Assembly: GCF_003997495.1 (NCBI RefSeq)
Contig: NZ_RZRU01000013.1
Span: forward strand, 101,556-165,555
Source of the DNA: Mesorhizobium sp. M7A.F.Ca.US.008.03.1.1
GTDB lineage: Bacteria > Pseudomonadota > Alphaproteobacteria > Rhizobiales > Rhizobiaceae
Direction of reading: 5' to 3'
Length of the DNA stretch: 64,000 nt
A model generated the notes under the pieces. That model searched no databases, was not told the origin of the DNA, and saw nothing but the letters and a program-made list of their open reading frames with translations. Both the position numbers and the translations under genes were made by a program. Below, one piece after another: positions 25,231 to 34,304 of the stretch (within the stretch, counting starts at the first letter, position 1; every line of letters starts with the position of its first letter).

Positions 25231-27243
25231 ATGACCAGCCAAACAGCACTGAAGCCCGTCACCACAACCGCTCCCGTCTCGGAGCGCGACATGGCGAACG
25301 CCATTCGCGCGCTGGCGATGGACAGCGTCCAAAAGGCGAATTCGGGTCACCCTGGCATGCCGATGGGCATGGCCGATGTCGCAACGGTGCTGTTCAACCG
25401 CTTCATCAATATCGATCCGTCGAGGCCGGATTGGCCCGACCGTGACCGTTTCGTGCTTTCAGCCGGCCACGGCTCGATGCTGCAATACGCGCTGCATCAT
25501 TTGCTCGGCTATGAAGACATGCAGGTCGAGGAATTGCAGCGATTTCGGCAGTTGGGCAGCCGCACCGCCGGGCATCCGGAATACGGCCATGCGCTTGGCG
25601 TGGAGACCACCACCGGACCGCTCGGACAGGGCATTTCCACGGCGGTCGGCATGGCGCTGGCGGAACGCATGCTTGCCGCCCGCTACGGTGCCGATCTGGT
25701 CGATCATCATACCTATGTGATTGCGGGCGACGGCTGCCTTCAGGAGGGAATCAGTCACGAGGCGATAGACCTTGCTGGTCACCTGAAGCTTTCCCGCCTG
25801 ATCGTCTTCTGGGACGATAATGCGATTTCCATTGACGGGCCGACCTCCCTCTCCACGTCGATGGACCAGCCGGCGCGCTTCAAGGCCGCCGGCTGGGATG
25901 TCCAAAGTGTCGCCGGGCACGACATGGAAGCAGTCGCCGCGGCAATCGAGGCGGCGCGGCGGTCGGATCGGCCATCGCTGATTGCCTGCCGCACAGTGAT
26001 CGGCATGGGTGCCCCCAATCTCGGCGGTTCGGAGAAAACGCACGGCGCACCGCTGGGTGAAGCAGAGATCGCCGCGACACGCGAAAACATCGGCTGGGCC
26101 CACGCGCCGTTCGAGGTGCCGGATGATATCCTTTTCGCCTGGCGCGAGATTGCCGGTCGCGGCGAAGCGATGCGGCGCGCCTGGGAGCCGCGGCTCGCCG
26201 CCTCGCCGCGGCGCGAGGCTTTTGAAAACGCCGTCGCCGCCGAACTGCCCGACACGGTCTTCGACGCGCTCGAAGCCTTTCGTCGCGAACATGTCGAGAA
26301 GGCAACCAAGGTGGCGACGCGAAAAGCCTCCGAGATGGCGCTGGAGGTCATCAACGGCGCAACGGAATTGACCCTCGGCGGCTCGGCCGATCTGACGCAC
26401 TCGAATCTGACTATCACCAAGGGCATGAACCGCATTGCGCCGAGTGACTATGCCGGCCGCTACATTCACTACGGCATTCGTGAGCACGGCATGGCGGCCG
26501 CCATGAACGGCATCGCGCTGCATGGAGGTTTCGTGCCCTATGGCGGTACGTTCCTGTGCTTCGCCGATTATGCGCGCGGCGCGATACGGCTCTCGGCGCT
26601 CATGGGACAGCGCGTCATCTATGTGATGACACACGATTCCATCGGCCTCGGCGAGGACGGCCCGACGCACCAGCCGGTCGAGCACCTTGCGATGCTGCGG
26701 GCCACGCCTAATCTCAACGTCTTCCGCCCGGCGGATGTCATCGAAACGGCGGAGTGCTGGGAACTCGCGCTAAAGAGCAAGGATCGGCCGAGCGTCCTGG
26801 TGCTGTCGCGCCAGAACCTGCCGATGCTGCGTCGGTCGCACAGCGACGAGAACCGCTCCTGCCAGGGCGCTTACATTCTGCGCGAGCCGCCAAAGCACCG
26901 CGCCGTCACCCTGATCGCCACCGGCTCGGAGGTCGAGATCGCGGTTGCTGCCGCCGAAAGGCTGGAGACCGAGCATGGCGTCGCCGCCGCCGTCGTGTCG
27001 ATGCCGTGCTGGGAGCTTTTCGAGGAGCAGGAAAGCGCCACCCGCAAGGCCGTCCTCGGCTCGGCGCCGCGCGTCGGGGTCGAAGCGGCAGCCCGGCTGG
27101 GCTGGGACCGCTGGATCGGCGAGACCGGCGCTTTCGTCGGCATGACCGGCTTCGGCGCCAGCGCCCCTGCCCCCGACCTCTACCGGCATTTCAACATCAC
27201 GTCCGAAGCGGTTGCTGCAGCGGCGCTGAAGCTCATCATCTAG
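25231..27243 (+). CDS. cbbT: Transketolase
   Basis: 670 residues from ATG 25231 (GAGGAGG upstream). Thiamine diphosphate binding motif GDGCLQEGISHEAIDLAGHL is near residue 168, followed by WDDNAISIDG; the pyrimidine domain has GIREHGMAAAMNGIALHGG and the C-terminal domain starts after HDSIGLGEDGPTHQPVEHL. It rearranges sugar phosphates in the regenerative part of the Calvin cycle. This is the operon copy; a housekeeping tkt is probably elsewhere. Confidence 0.95.
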   Translation: MTSQTALKPVTTTAPVSERDMANAIRALAMDSVQKANSGHPGMPMGMADVATVLFNRFINIDPSRPDWPDRDRFVLSAGHGSMLQYALHHLLGYEDMQVEELQRFRQLGSRTAGHPEYGHALGVETTTGPLGQGISTAVGMALAERMLAARYGADLVDHHTYVIAGDGCLQEGISHEAIDLAGHLKLSRLIVFWDDNAISIDGPTSLSTSMDQPARFKAAGWDVQSVAGHDMEAVAAAIEAARRSDRPSLIACRTVIGMGAPNLGGSEKTHGAPLGEAEIAATRENIGWAHAPFEVPDDILFAWREIAGRGEAMRRAWEPRLAASPRREAFENAVAAELPDTVFDALEAFRREHVEKATKVATRKASEMALEVINGATELTLGGSADLTHSNLTITKGMNRIAPSDYAGRYIHYGIREHGMAAAMNGIALHGGFVPYGGTFLCFADYARGAIRLSALMGQRVIYVMTHDSIGLGEDGPTHQPVEHLAMLRATPNLNVFRPADVIETAECWELALKSKDRPSVLVLSRQNLPMLRRSHSDENRSCQGAYILREPPKHRAVTLIATGSEVEIAVAAAERLETEHGVAAAVVSMPCWELFEEQESATRKAVLGSAPRVGVEAAARLGWDRWIGETGAFVGMTGFGASAPAPDLYRHFNITSEAVAAAALKLII

Positions 27244-27254
27244 GAGGATCCACA

Positions 27255-28334
27255 ATGGCTCGCATCACCCTTCGCCAGCTTCTCGACCATGCCGCCGAGC
27301 ACGGCTACGGCGTACCGGCGTTCAACATCAACAACATGGAACAAGGCCTCGCCATCATGGAGGCGGCCAAGGCCTGCGACGCGCCTGTCATCATCCAGGC
27401 CTCACGTGGCGCCCGGTCCTATGCCAACGACATCATGCTGGCCAAGATGATGGAGGCATTGACCGAAATCCACCCGGCCATCCCGCTATGCATCCATCAG
27501 GACCACGGCAACAGCGAGGCCACCTGCCTTTCCGCGATCCGCCATGGCTTCACCTCGGTGATGATGGACGGATCCTTGATGGCGGACGCCAAGACGCCGG
27601 CAAGCTACGACTACAACGTTGCCATAACCGAACGCGTCGCACGCATGGCGCATTGGGTCGGCGCTTCCGTCGAAGGCGAACTGGGCGTGCTCGGCTCGCT
27701 GGAAACCGGCCAAAGCGAGGCAGAGGATGGCCACGGCGCCGAGGGCGCGCTCTCCCACGACCAACTCTTGACCGATCCAGATCAGGCGGTCGATTTTGTG
27801 ACTGCAACCCAGGTCGACGCGCTGGCGATTGCCTGCGGCACTTCGCACGGCGCCTACAAATTCACCCGCAAGCCGGACGGCGACATCCTGGCCATGCAGG
27901 TGATCGAGGCGATCCACGAGAAGCTGCCCAATACGCATCTGGTCATGCACGGCTCTTCCTCGGTGCCGCAGGAGCTGCAGGACATCATCAACAGATATGG
28001 CGGCGAGATGCCCCAGACTTTCGGCGTTCCGGTCGAGGAGATCGAGCGGGGCATCCGCTACGGCGTGCGCAAGGTCAACATCGACACCGATTGCCGCATG
28101 GCCATGGCCGGACAGTTCCGCCGCGTCGCGACGGAAAACCCGCGCGAGTTCGATCCCCGCAAATTCCTGAAACCCGCCATGGATGCCTTGCGCGACCTTT
28201 GCCGGGACCGCTTCGAGCGTTTCGGTACGGCGTCCAACGCCTCGAAGATCAAGGTCATCGCCATGGACGAGATGGCGAAACGTTACGCCGCGGGAAAACT
28301 CGATCCCCATATCGCAACCGCGAAAGCCGCCTGA
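27255..28334 (+). CDS. cbbA: Class II fructose-bisphosphate aldolase
   Basis: 359 residues from ATG 27255 (TAGGAGG upstream). Zinc site histidines are visible in LCIHQDHGNS (residues about 80-89), and in the VMHGSSSVP and KVNIDTDCRMA blocks that bind substrate. This is the Calvin-cycle subtype (CbbA), acting on fructose and sedoheptulose bisphosphates. It lies 11 bases after cbbT. The frame is open far upstream but that is shadow of cbbT. Confidence 0.95.
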   Translation: MARITLRQLLDHAAEHGYGVPAFNINNMEQGLAIMEAAKACDAPVIIQASRGARSYANDIMLAKMMEALTEIHPAIPLCIHQDHGNSEATCLSAIRHGFTSVMMDGSLMADAKTPASYDYNVAITERVARMAHWVGASVEGELGVLGSLETGQSEAEDGHGAEGALSHDQLLTDPDQAVDFVTATQVDALAIACGTSHGAYKFTRKPDGDILAMQVIEAIHEKLPNTHLVMHGSSSVPQELQDIINRYGGEMPQTFGVPVEEIERGIRYGVRKVNIDTDCRMAMAGQFRRVATENPREFDPRKFLKPAMDALRDLCRDRFERFGTASNASKIKVIAMDEMAKRYAAGKLDPHIATAKAA

Positions 28335-28355
28335 GCAACAAACAGGAGACCTGTC

Positions 28356-29849
28356 ATGAACAAGATCGACATACTGCCAGCGGGGACGCTCAAGGAAGGC
28401 AAGGAACGCTACAAGTCAGGGGTCATCCCCTACAAGAAGATGGGCTATTGGGAGCCTGACTACAGGCCCAAGGAAACCGATCTGATCGCCATGTTCCGGA
28501 TCACGCCGCAACCCGGTGTCGACCACGAGGAGGCGGCGGCCGCCATCGCCGGTGAATCCTCCACCGCGACGTGGACCGTGGTGTGGACCGACCGGCTGAC
28601 AGCTTGCGAGCTCTATCGCGCCAAGGCGTTCAGATCCGAGCCGGTGCCGAACACCGGTCCCGGAACCAAGACCGAGCAACAGTACTTCGCCTACATCGCC
28701 TACGACCTCGACCTGTTCGAGCCGGGCTCGATCGCCAACCTGACCGCATCGATCATCGGCAATGTGTTCGGCTTCAAGGCAGTCAAGGCGCTGCGGCTGG
28801 AAGACATGCGTATCCCGGTGGCGTATCTCAAAACTTTCCAGGGGCCGGCGACCGGCATCGTGGTGGAGCGTGAGCGGCTCGACAAATTCGGCCGGCCGCT
28901 GCTCGGCGCGACGACGAAGCCGAAGCTCGGCCTGTCGGGCCGCAATTACGGCCGCGTCGTTTACGAAGCGCTGAAGGGCGGCCTCGACTTCGTCAAGGAC
29001 GACGAGAACATCAACTCGCAGCCCTTCATGCATTGGCGCGACCGCTTCCTCTACTGCATGGAGGCCGTGAACAAGGCGTCGGCTGCCACCGGCGAGGTCA
29101 AGGGCCATTATCTCAACGTCACCGCCGGCACGATGGAGGAGATGTACGAGCGCGCCGAATTCGCAAAACAGCTTGGTTCCTGCATCGTCATGATCGACCT
29201 CGTCATCGGCTACACGGCGATCCAGTCGATGGCCAAGTGGGCACGCCGCAACGACATGATCCTGCACCTGCACCGTGCCGGCAACTCGACCTATTCGCGC
29301 CAGAAGAACCACGGCATGAATTTCCGCGTCATCTGCAAATGGATGCGCATGGCCGGCGTCGACCACATCCATGCCGGCACGGTGGTCGGCAAGCTGGAAG
29401 GCGACCCGCTCATGATCAAGGGGTTTTATGACACGCTGCGCGAGGAGCGCACGCCGCAGAACCTCGAAACCGGGCTGTTCTTCGATCAGGACTGGGCCTC
29501 GCTCAACAAGGTGATGCCCGTCGCCTCGGGCGGCATCCATGCCGGCCAGATGCACCAGTTGATCCACTATCTCGGCGAGGACGTCATCCTTCAGTTCGGC
29601 GGCGGCACAATCGGCCATCCGGACGGCATCCAGGCAGGCGCGACGGCCAATCGCGTCGCCTTGGAAGCGATGATCCTGGCCCGCAACGAGGGGCGGGATT
29701 ATTTGCGCGAAGGGACCAAGATCCTCGAACAGGCGGCCAGATGGTGCACGCCGCTGAAGGCTGCCCTGGAGACCTGGAAGGACGTCACCTTCAACTACGA
29801 ATCGACCGACACGGCCGACTTCGTGCCAACCGCAACGCCCAGCTTCTAG
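28356..29849 (+). CDS. cbbL: RuBisCO large subunit, red-type form I
   Basis: 497 residues. Catalytic Lys 188 is in TTKPKLG and the carbamylated Lys 214 in GGLDFVKDDEN; HIHAGTVVGKLEGDP and SGGIHAGQMHQL follow. N-terminal ERYKSGVIPYKKMGYWEPDY and the overall pattern identify form IC/ID (red type), in agreement with the linked cbbX. It is preceded by CAGGAGA. A complete, apparently functional enzyme; it fixes CO2 onto ribulose 1,5-bisphosphate. Confidence 0.98.
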   Translation: MNKIDILPAGTLKEGKERYKSGVIPYKKMGYWEPDYRPKETDLIAMFRITPQPGVDHEEAAAAIAGESSTATWTVVWTDRLTACELYRAKAFRSEPVPNTGPGTKTEQQYFAYIAYDLDLFEPGSIANLTASIIGNVFGFKAVKALRLEDMRIPVAYLKTFQGPATGIVVERERLDKFGRPLLGATTKPKLGLSGRNYGRVVYEALKGGLDFVKDDENINSQPFMHWRDRFLYCMEAVNKASAATGEVKGHYLNVTAGTMEEMYERAEFAKQLGSCIVMIDLVIGYTAIQSMAKWARRNDMILHLHRAGNSTYSRQKNHGMNFRVICKWMRMAGVDHIHAGTVVGKLEGDPLMIKGFYDTLREERTPQNLETGLFFDQDWASLNKVMPVASGGIHAGQMHQLIHYLGEDVILQFGGGTIGHPDGIQAGATANRVALEAMILARNEGRDYLREGTKILEQAARWCTPLKAALETWKDVTFNYESTDTADFVPTATPSF

Positions 29850-29867
29850 ACGAAAGGAACCATCGTC

Positions 29868-30302
29868 ATGATGACCAATCCGGGAAACAAGGTCACGCAG
29901 GGACAGTTCTCGTTCCTGCCCGACCTGACCGATGAGCAGATTTCGGCGCAGATCAAATACGCGCTGAAGAACCATTGGGCGGTCAGCGTCGAGTACACGG
30001 ACGATCCGCATCCGCGAAACACCTATTGGGAAATGTACGGCAACCCGATGTTCGACTTGAAAGATCCGGCGGGCATACTGCTCGAGGTCGACGCTTGCCG
30101 GAAAGCCTGTCCGAACATGTATGTGCGGATAACCGCCTTCGATTCGACCAAGGGCTGGGAAGCGCCGCGCATGTCGTTCATTGTCAACCGGCCTCCCAGC
30201 GAACCCGGGTTCCGGCTGCTGCGCCAGGAGCGCGACGGCCGCAGCCAGGGTTATTCGATCGTGCCTTATGCGACCGACAGGCCCGAAGGCGAGCGGAGCT
30301 AG
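29868..30302 (+). CDS. cbbS: RuBisCO small subunit
   Basis: 144 residues. It starts MMTNPGNKVTQGQFSFLPDL and contains QIKYALKNHWAVSVEYTDD and RNTYWEMYGNPMFDLKD, all typical of the red-type small subunit, whose extra C-terminal hairpin accounts for the length. It lies 18 bases after cbbL. It assembles with CbbL as an L8S8 complex. Confidence 0.97.
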   Translation: MMTNPGNKVTQGQFSFLPDLTDEQISAQIKYALKNHWAVSVEYTDDPHPRNTYWEMYGNPMFDLKDPAGILLEVDACRKACPNMYVRITAFDSTKGWEAPRMSFIVNRPPSEPGFRLLRQERDGRSQGYSIVPYATDRPEGERS

Positions 30303-30309
30303 CCGAACC

Positions 30310-31248
30310 ATGCTGAATGCGATGACCAAGGACGCTGCCGCACAGGACGCGACGGTTGATCTGCAGGCCGAGTTCGAGGCGTCCAATATCGACGAGGTGA
30401 TGGACAAGCTCGACCGGGAACTCGTTGGCCTGAAGCCGGTCAAGACCCGCATCCGCGAGATCGCCGCTCTCCTTCTGGTCGACCGGCTTCGCCGCAAGTT
30501 CGGGCTGACCTCGGGCGCCCCGACGCTGCACATGAATTTCACGGGAAATCCCGGCACCGGAAAGACCACCGTGGCGCTGAGGATGGCCGAAATCCTGCAT
30601 CGTCTCGGCTATGTCCGCGAAGGCCACATGGTCGCCGTGACACGCGACGATCTCGTCGGCCAGTATGTGGGCCACACCGCGCCCAAGACCCGCGAGGTGA
30701 TCAAGCGTGCCATGGGCGGCGTGCTTTTCATCGACGAGGCCTACTATCTCTACAAGCCCGAGAACGAGCGCGACTACGGCCAGGAATCGATCGAAATCCT
30801 GTTGCAGTGCATGGAGAACAATCGTGACGATCTGGTTGTGATCCTTGCCGGCTACAAGAACAAGATGGACCGCTTCTTCGACAGCAATCCCGGCATGCGT
30901 TCGCGCATCGCCCATCACCTCGATTTCCCCGACTATGGCGTCGGCGAACTGAAATCGATCGCCGAGATTATGCTCGCGGAGCAGAATTATCGCCTCAGCG
31001 AGGCGGCGTCCCAGGCGCTCGAAGAGTATCTTCCGATCCGCATGAGGCTGCCGCATTTCTCCAACGCGCGTTCGGTCCGCAATGGGCTCGATCGGGCGCG
31101 GCTGCGGCAGGCCAACCGGCTTTTCGCATCGCGCAGCAGGGTGTTGACCAAGGCCGATCTTATCACCATCGAGGAATCCGACATTCGCGGCAGCCGCGTG
31201 TTCGCGGAAGGCAAACTCGAAGGCGAACCGGAGACGAAGATGCGCTGA
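30310..31248 (+). CDS. cbbX: Red-type RuBisCO activase CbbX
   Basis: 312 residues from ATG 30310 (an ATG at 30322 is an alternative). AAA+ motor: Walker A NFTGNPGTGKTT near residue 80, Walker B GGVLFIDEAYYLY and arginine-finger region NPGMRSRIAHHLDFPDY. CbbX removes inhibitory sugar phosphates from red-type RuBisCO by pulling on the large-subunit C-terminus. It lies 7 bases after cbbS, the standard place. Confidence 0.96.
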   Translation: MLNAMTKDAAAQDATVDLQAEFEASNIDEVMDKLDRELVGLKPVKTRIREIAALLLVDRLRRKFGLTSGAPTLHMNFTGNPGTGKTTVALRMAEILHRLGYVREGHMVAVTRDDLVGQYVGHTAPKTREVIKRAMGGVLFIDEAYYLYKPENERDYGQESIEILLQCMENNRDDLVVILAGYKNKMDRFFDSNPGMRSRIAHHLDFPDYGVGELKSIAEIMLAEQNYRLSEAASQALEEYLPIRMRLPHFSNARSVRNGLDRARLRQANRLFASRSRVLTKADLITIEESDIRGSRVFAEGKLEGEPETKMR

Positions 31249-31307
31249 CAGGATGAAACCGGCTGGCGCAGAGACCAACACCGCAGACAGGATTGGAGAC
31301 GACAACC

Positions 31308-31994
31308 ATGGTCACCAGGACAATCATCGCACCTTCCGTGCTTTCCGCGGATTTCTCGCGGCTCGGCGACGAGGTCGAAGCTGTCGTGCGGGCTGGTGCC
31401 GACTGGATCCATCTCGACGTGATGGACGGCCACTTCGTGCCCAACATCACCTTCGGTCCGCCGGTGATCAAGGCTATCCGCGACCGAACGGACAAAATCT
31501 TCGACTGCCATCTGATGATCGCGCCGGCCGACCCCTATCTGGCCGCCTTCGCCGACGCCGGTTGCGACATCATCACGGTGCATGCAGAGGCCGGGCCGCA
31601 TCTCGATCGTTCCCTGCAGGCGATCAAAAACCTCGGCAAGAAGGCCGGCGTATCGCTGAATCCTTCGACGCCGGAGAGCGTCATCGAATATGTGCTCGAC
31701 AGGCTCGATCTGGTGCTTCTGATGACGGTCAATCCAGGCTTCGGCGGCCAGGCTTTCATTTCCGCGGTCCTCGAGAAGATCAGGCGAATCAAGGCACTGG
31801 TTGGCCGCCGCCCGATTGACATCGAAATCGATGGCGGCGTCACGGCCGAAACCGCCCCGCTGGTCGCCGCGGCCGGCGCCAATGTGCTGGTCGCCGGGTC
31901 GGCCGTGTTCAAGGGGGCCACCGAGGCGGCCTATCGCGCCAACATTGGAACCATCCGACAGGCGGCCGACGGTGCGATCCGGAAAGCCGCGTAA
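31308..31994 (+). CDS. cbbE: Ribulose-phosphate 3-epimerase
   Basis: 228 residues from ATG 31308, with GGAG upstream. TIM-barrel with the classic segments IAPSVLSADFSRLGDEV, WIHLDVMDGHFVPNITFGPPV, LLMTVNPGFGGQAF and IDGGVTAETAPLV. It converts xylulose 5-phosphate to ribulose 5-phosphate for CbbP. Placement after cbbX with a 59-base gap suggests cotranscription. Confidence 0.95.
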   Translation: MVTRTIIAPSVLSADFSRLGDEVEAVVRAGADWIHLDVMDGHFVPNITFGPPVIKAIRDRTDKIFDCHLMIAPADPYLAAFADAGCDIITVHAEAGPHLDRSLQAIKNLGKKAGVSLNPSTPESVIEYVLDRLDLVLLMTVNPGFGGQAFISAVLEKIRRIKALVGRRPIDIEIDGGVTAETAPLVAAAGANVLVAGSAVFKGATEAAYRANIGTIRQAADGAIRKAA

Positions 31995-32015
31995 ACCATT
32001 CCATCGGAGGCAAGC

Positions 32016-32573
32016 ATGGCGGCCGTCCCCCCTGTCTGCGATTTCGGCTGGCGCGCCATCGATGCCGTTTTGCCCGGCGTCGACGGCAGGTCGCATTCGA
32101 TCTTCAGCCAGGCCGGCCCGAACGGCCTGGTCGTGGCCTTCATCTGCAATCACTGCCCTTATGTGAAGGCGGTGATTTCACGTATCGTGCGCGATGCCAA
32201 CGACCTCAAGGCCGAAGGTATCGGCTTTGTCGCGATCAACTCGAACGATGCCGACACCTACCGGGAGGATTCCTTCGACCAAATGAAGCTCTTCGCCACG
32301 ACAAACGGCTTCAGCTTCCCTTACCTGCACGACCAGCGCCAAACTGTAGCGCGCGATTACTCAGCCGTGTGCACTCCCGATTTCTTCGGGTTCAACAGCG
32401 AGTTGGGACTGCAATATCGCGGTCGGCTGGACGCCTCGCGACGAGAAGCCGGAGCGCCCGGGCTGAGACGCGATCTGTTCGAGGCGATGAAGCAGGTTGC
32501 CCGAACCGGCGACGGGCCGCTGGACCAGGTCGCCTCGATCGGCTGCTCGATCAAGTGGAAGGATGCCGCATGA
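32016..32573 (+). CDS. Thioredoxin-fold (AhpC/TSA-like) protein inside the cbb operon
   Basis: 185 residues, no signal peptide. The redox-type motif CNHCPYVK starts at Cys 44 (Cys 44 and Cys 47), within a thioredoxin or peroxiredoxin-like fold (FVAINSNDADTYREDSFDQM, FPYLHDQRQTVARDY). Such proteins are often called thioredoxin family protein and may be thiol oxidoreductases. It is between cbbE and cbbZ, overlapping cbbZ by 4 bases (ATGA), so it is likely made with the Calvin cycle enzymes; a redox link is inferred only. Confidence 0.82.
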   Translation: MAAVPPVCDFGWRAIDAVLPGVDGRSHSIFSQAGPNGLVVAFICNHCPYVKAVISRIVRDANDLKAEGIGFVAINSNDADTYREDSFDQMKLFATTNGFSFPYLHDQRQTVARDYSAVCTPDFFGFNSELGLQYRGRLDASRREAGAPGLRRDLFEAMKQVARTGDGPLDQVASIGCSIKWKDAA

Positions 32574-33271
32574 ACGTCGGCGCAGGCAGGCCGCTTCGAT
32601 CGCCGAAGGCGATCCTGTTCGACCTCGACGGCACACTGGTCGACTCGGCACCGGACATAGCGGCCGCCGTCAACGAGTTGCTGGCCAGCCGCGATCTGCC
32701 CCCGCTGCGCCTGGATCGGGTCAAGGCCATGATCGGCGGCGGTGTCAGGAAATTGATCGAGCGAGCCTTCGCGGCGTCGGGAGCGCCACTGCTCGGCAAC
32801 GCTCTCGATGAGGCAAACCGCGTCATGGCGCCTATCTACCGCCGGCATCTGACCGGCCTGACAAGGCTGATGCCTGGCGTCAGGGAGGCTCTTACCCACT
32901 TTCATTTGGGCGGAGTAAGCATGGGGGTGGCAACCAACAAACCGCAGTTGGCGACCCGCGAAATCCTGCTTCATTTCAGATTGACGGAATATTTCGGTGC
33001 GATCGTTGGCGGAGACGCGGTGACATACCTGAAACCGGCGCCAGATGCCCTGCTGCTGGCGTTGGCACAGCTTGGTGTCGACCCGGGTGACGCGCTGCTG
33101 GTCGGGGACAGTGGTGTTGACCTGGGTGCCGCACGCGCCGCCGGCATGCCCGTCATTCTGTTGCGCGGCGGCTACAGCCACATTCCGGTGGAAGAGCTTG
33201 GCGCCGACCTTGTTTGCGACAGCCTTTTCGATCTGCCTTCAGCAATGCAGAGGCTGCAAGCCGATGCGTGA
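32570..33271 (+). CDS. cbbZ: Phosphoglycolate phosphatase
   Basis: 233 residues, ATG overlapping the thioredoxin-like stop. HAD-superfamily motifs: FDLDGTLVDSAPDI near residue 17, VATNKPQ, KPAPDALLLAL and VGDSGVDLGAARAAGM. It dephosphorylates 2-phosphoglycolate made by RuBisCO oxygenation, which justifies its place at the end of the cbb operon. Followed by a strong hairpin and a convergent gene. Confidence 0.92.
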   Translation: MNVGAGRPLRSPKAILFDLDGTLVDSAPDIAAAVNELLASRDLPPLRLDRVKAMIGGGVRKLIERAFAASGAPLLGNALDEANRVMAPIYRRHLTGLTRLMPGVREALTHFHLGGVSMGVATNKPQLATREILLHFRLTEYFGAIVGGDAVTYLKPAPDALLLALAQLGVDPGDALLVGDSGVDLGAARAAGMPVILLRGGYSHIPVEELGADLVCDSLFDLPSAMQRLQADA

Positions 33272-33281
33272 TCGAGGCGAA

Positions 33282-33313
33282 CGCCGGCCGAACGCAAGTT
33301 CGAACGGCCGGCG
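33282..33313. terminator. Hairpin between convergent cbbZ and cytochrome c gene
   Basis: CGCCGGCC (33282-33289) pairs with GGCCGGCG (33306-33313), and inside it GAAC/GTTC closes a GCAA tetraloop (33290-33301). The 8-bp GC stem with nested stem sits in the 47-base convergent gap and probably serves both genes. No T-run. Confidence 0.65.
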
Positions 33314-33318
33314 GCGGC

Positions 33319-33699
33319 CTATTTCGAAAATTGCTTCAGATAGGCGATGACATTGGCGATGTCTTCGTCCTGTTTGAGGCCGGCAAACGTCATCTTTGTT
33401 CCTTTGACCATGGCCTTGGGATCGTGAAGGTAAGTCTTCAGCGTCTGTTCATCCCATTTGACGCCGGACTTGCCTGCCGCGACCATCGCCTGAGAATAGC
33501 TGAACCCCGGGTGCGTGCCGGCCGTTCGGCCGATGACGCCGTTCAACGACGGGCCGACCTTGTTCTTGTCCTGGTCGGCGACATGGCAGACCTTGCATTT
33601 GGCGAAGACCTTCTCACCCGCCGCCGCATCCTGTGCCTGGGATTGGCTCGCGATGAAGGGCACAACGGACATGACTGCGAAAAATGCGATTGCGCGCAT
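33319..33699 (-). CDS. Secreted class I cytochrome c
   Basis: 126 residues with a signal peptide (about 1-22). Haem-binding CKVCH is at residues 35-39 and the probable Met ligand is in GTKMTFAGL. The size and the segments NKVGPSLNGVIGRTAG and YLKQFSK place it in the c2/c550 mitochondrial-like group of small electron carriers. It could accept electrons from XoxG and pass them to a terminal oxidase, but the position next to cbbZ does not prove this. Divergent from the small gene at 34062. Confidence 0.92.
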   Translation of the reverse strand: MRAIAFFAVMSVVPFIASQSQAQDAAAGEKVFAKCKVCHVADQDKNKVGPSLNGVIGRTAGTHPGFSYSQAMVAAGKSGVKWDEQTLKTYLHDPKAMVKGTKMTFAGLKQDEDIANVIAYLKQFSK

Positions 33700-34061
33700 G
33701 GCATTTCCTCATTGATCGTCTGGGTGCCCTGGACGATTTGCGCATGCCGATCCTTTGATCCGTCGGCATGCGCCTTACGCGGTGGAGTGGAAATTCCGCT
33801 TCTCCCGTGGAGCCGCGCCGCGTGACTCGGAAGCTAATTGGCATGTTGTGAAAGTCAATCGTACAAAGGTTTAGAGGCCTGGGTGCTCAAGAGACCCCTC
33901 CATTCGTCTTTGTTGACGGTGATCCGGCGAGCGCGTAGCTTGACCTCATTCCGGTTTCTCCATTGGCACCTCGGGAAATCCGGCAAGTGGCGATTTGTCC
34001 TGGCTCCTGGTTGGACTGGACTCGCCGAGATGGGCGTTTGGGAACGCGCAAGAGGTGCTGA
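33700..34061. other. 362-base intergenic region, divergent promoters
   Basis: It lies between the cytochrome c gene and the quinoprotein/XoxF region. No ORF with coding character, no RNA gene and no long repeat was seen. It should hold the promoters of both flanking transcription units. Confidence 0.5.
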
Positions 34062-34271
34062 ATGGACATGGTCGATCTCATATTGACGGTTTGCCTCAGC
34101 GCCAATCCGAGCAATTGCCGAGACGAACATCTCTATTTCGAGAGCCGCGGCACTCTGTTCCAATGCATGATCCTTGCTCCCAGCGAAATCGCCAAATGGT
34201 CTCAAGAACACCCTACGCTCAAGGTCATGCGCTGGAAATGCGCATTTCCGAGCAAGGAACGAGCCATCTGA
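34062..34271 (+). CDS. Small conserved protein, paralogue of 21829-22029
   Basis: 69 residues from ATG 34062, with AGAGGTG a few bases upstream (an ATG at 34068 is possible). It shares VCL.(A)NP..C, F.(Q)C....P...A.W...HP and V.RWKC positions with the 66-residue product at 21829-22029. It begins the transcription unit of the NitT/TauT-like ABC transporter, 33 bases ahead. Three conserved Cys might bind metal or a partner. Function unknown. Confidence 0.62.
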   Translation: MDMVDLILTVCLSANPSNCRDEHLYFESRGTLFQCMILAPSEIAKWSQEHPTLKVMRWKCAFPSKERAI

Positions 34272-34304
34272 TTTGGCAGCGCGGAACCCTGGGGAGGAGG
34301 TGTC

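Noticed and set aside
28416..30569. A 717-codon open frame on the minus strand opposite cbbL and cbbS
   Set aside because: It is fully antisense to well-identified genes, has no recognisable domain, and long antisense frames are expected in GC-rich DNA with strong third-position bias.
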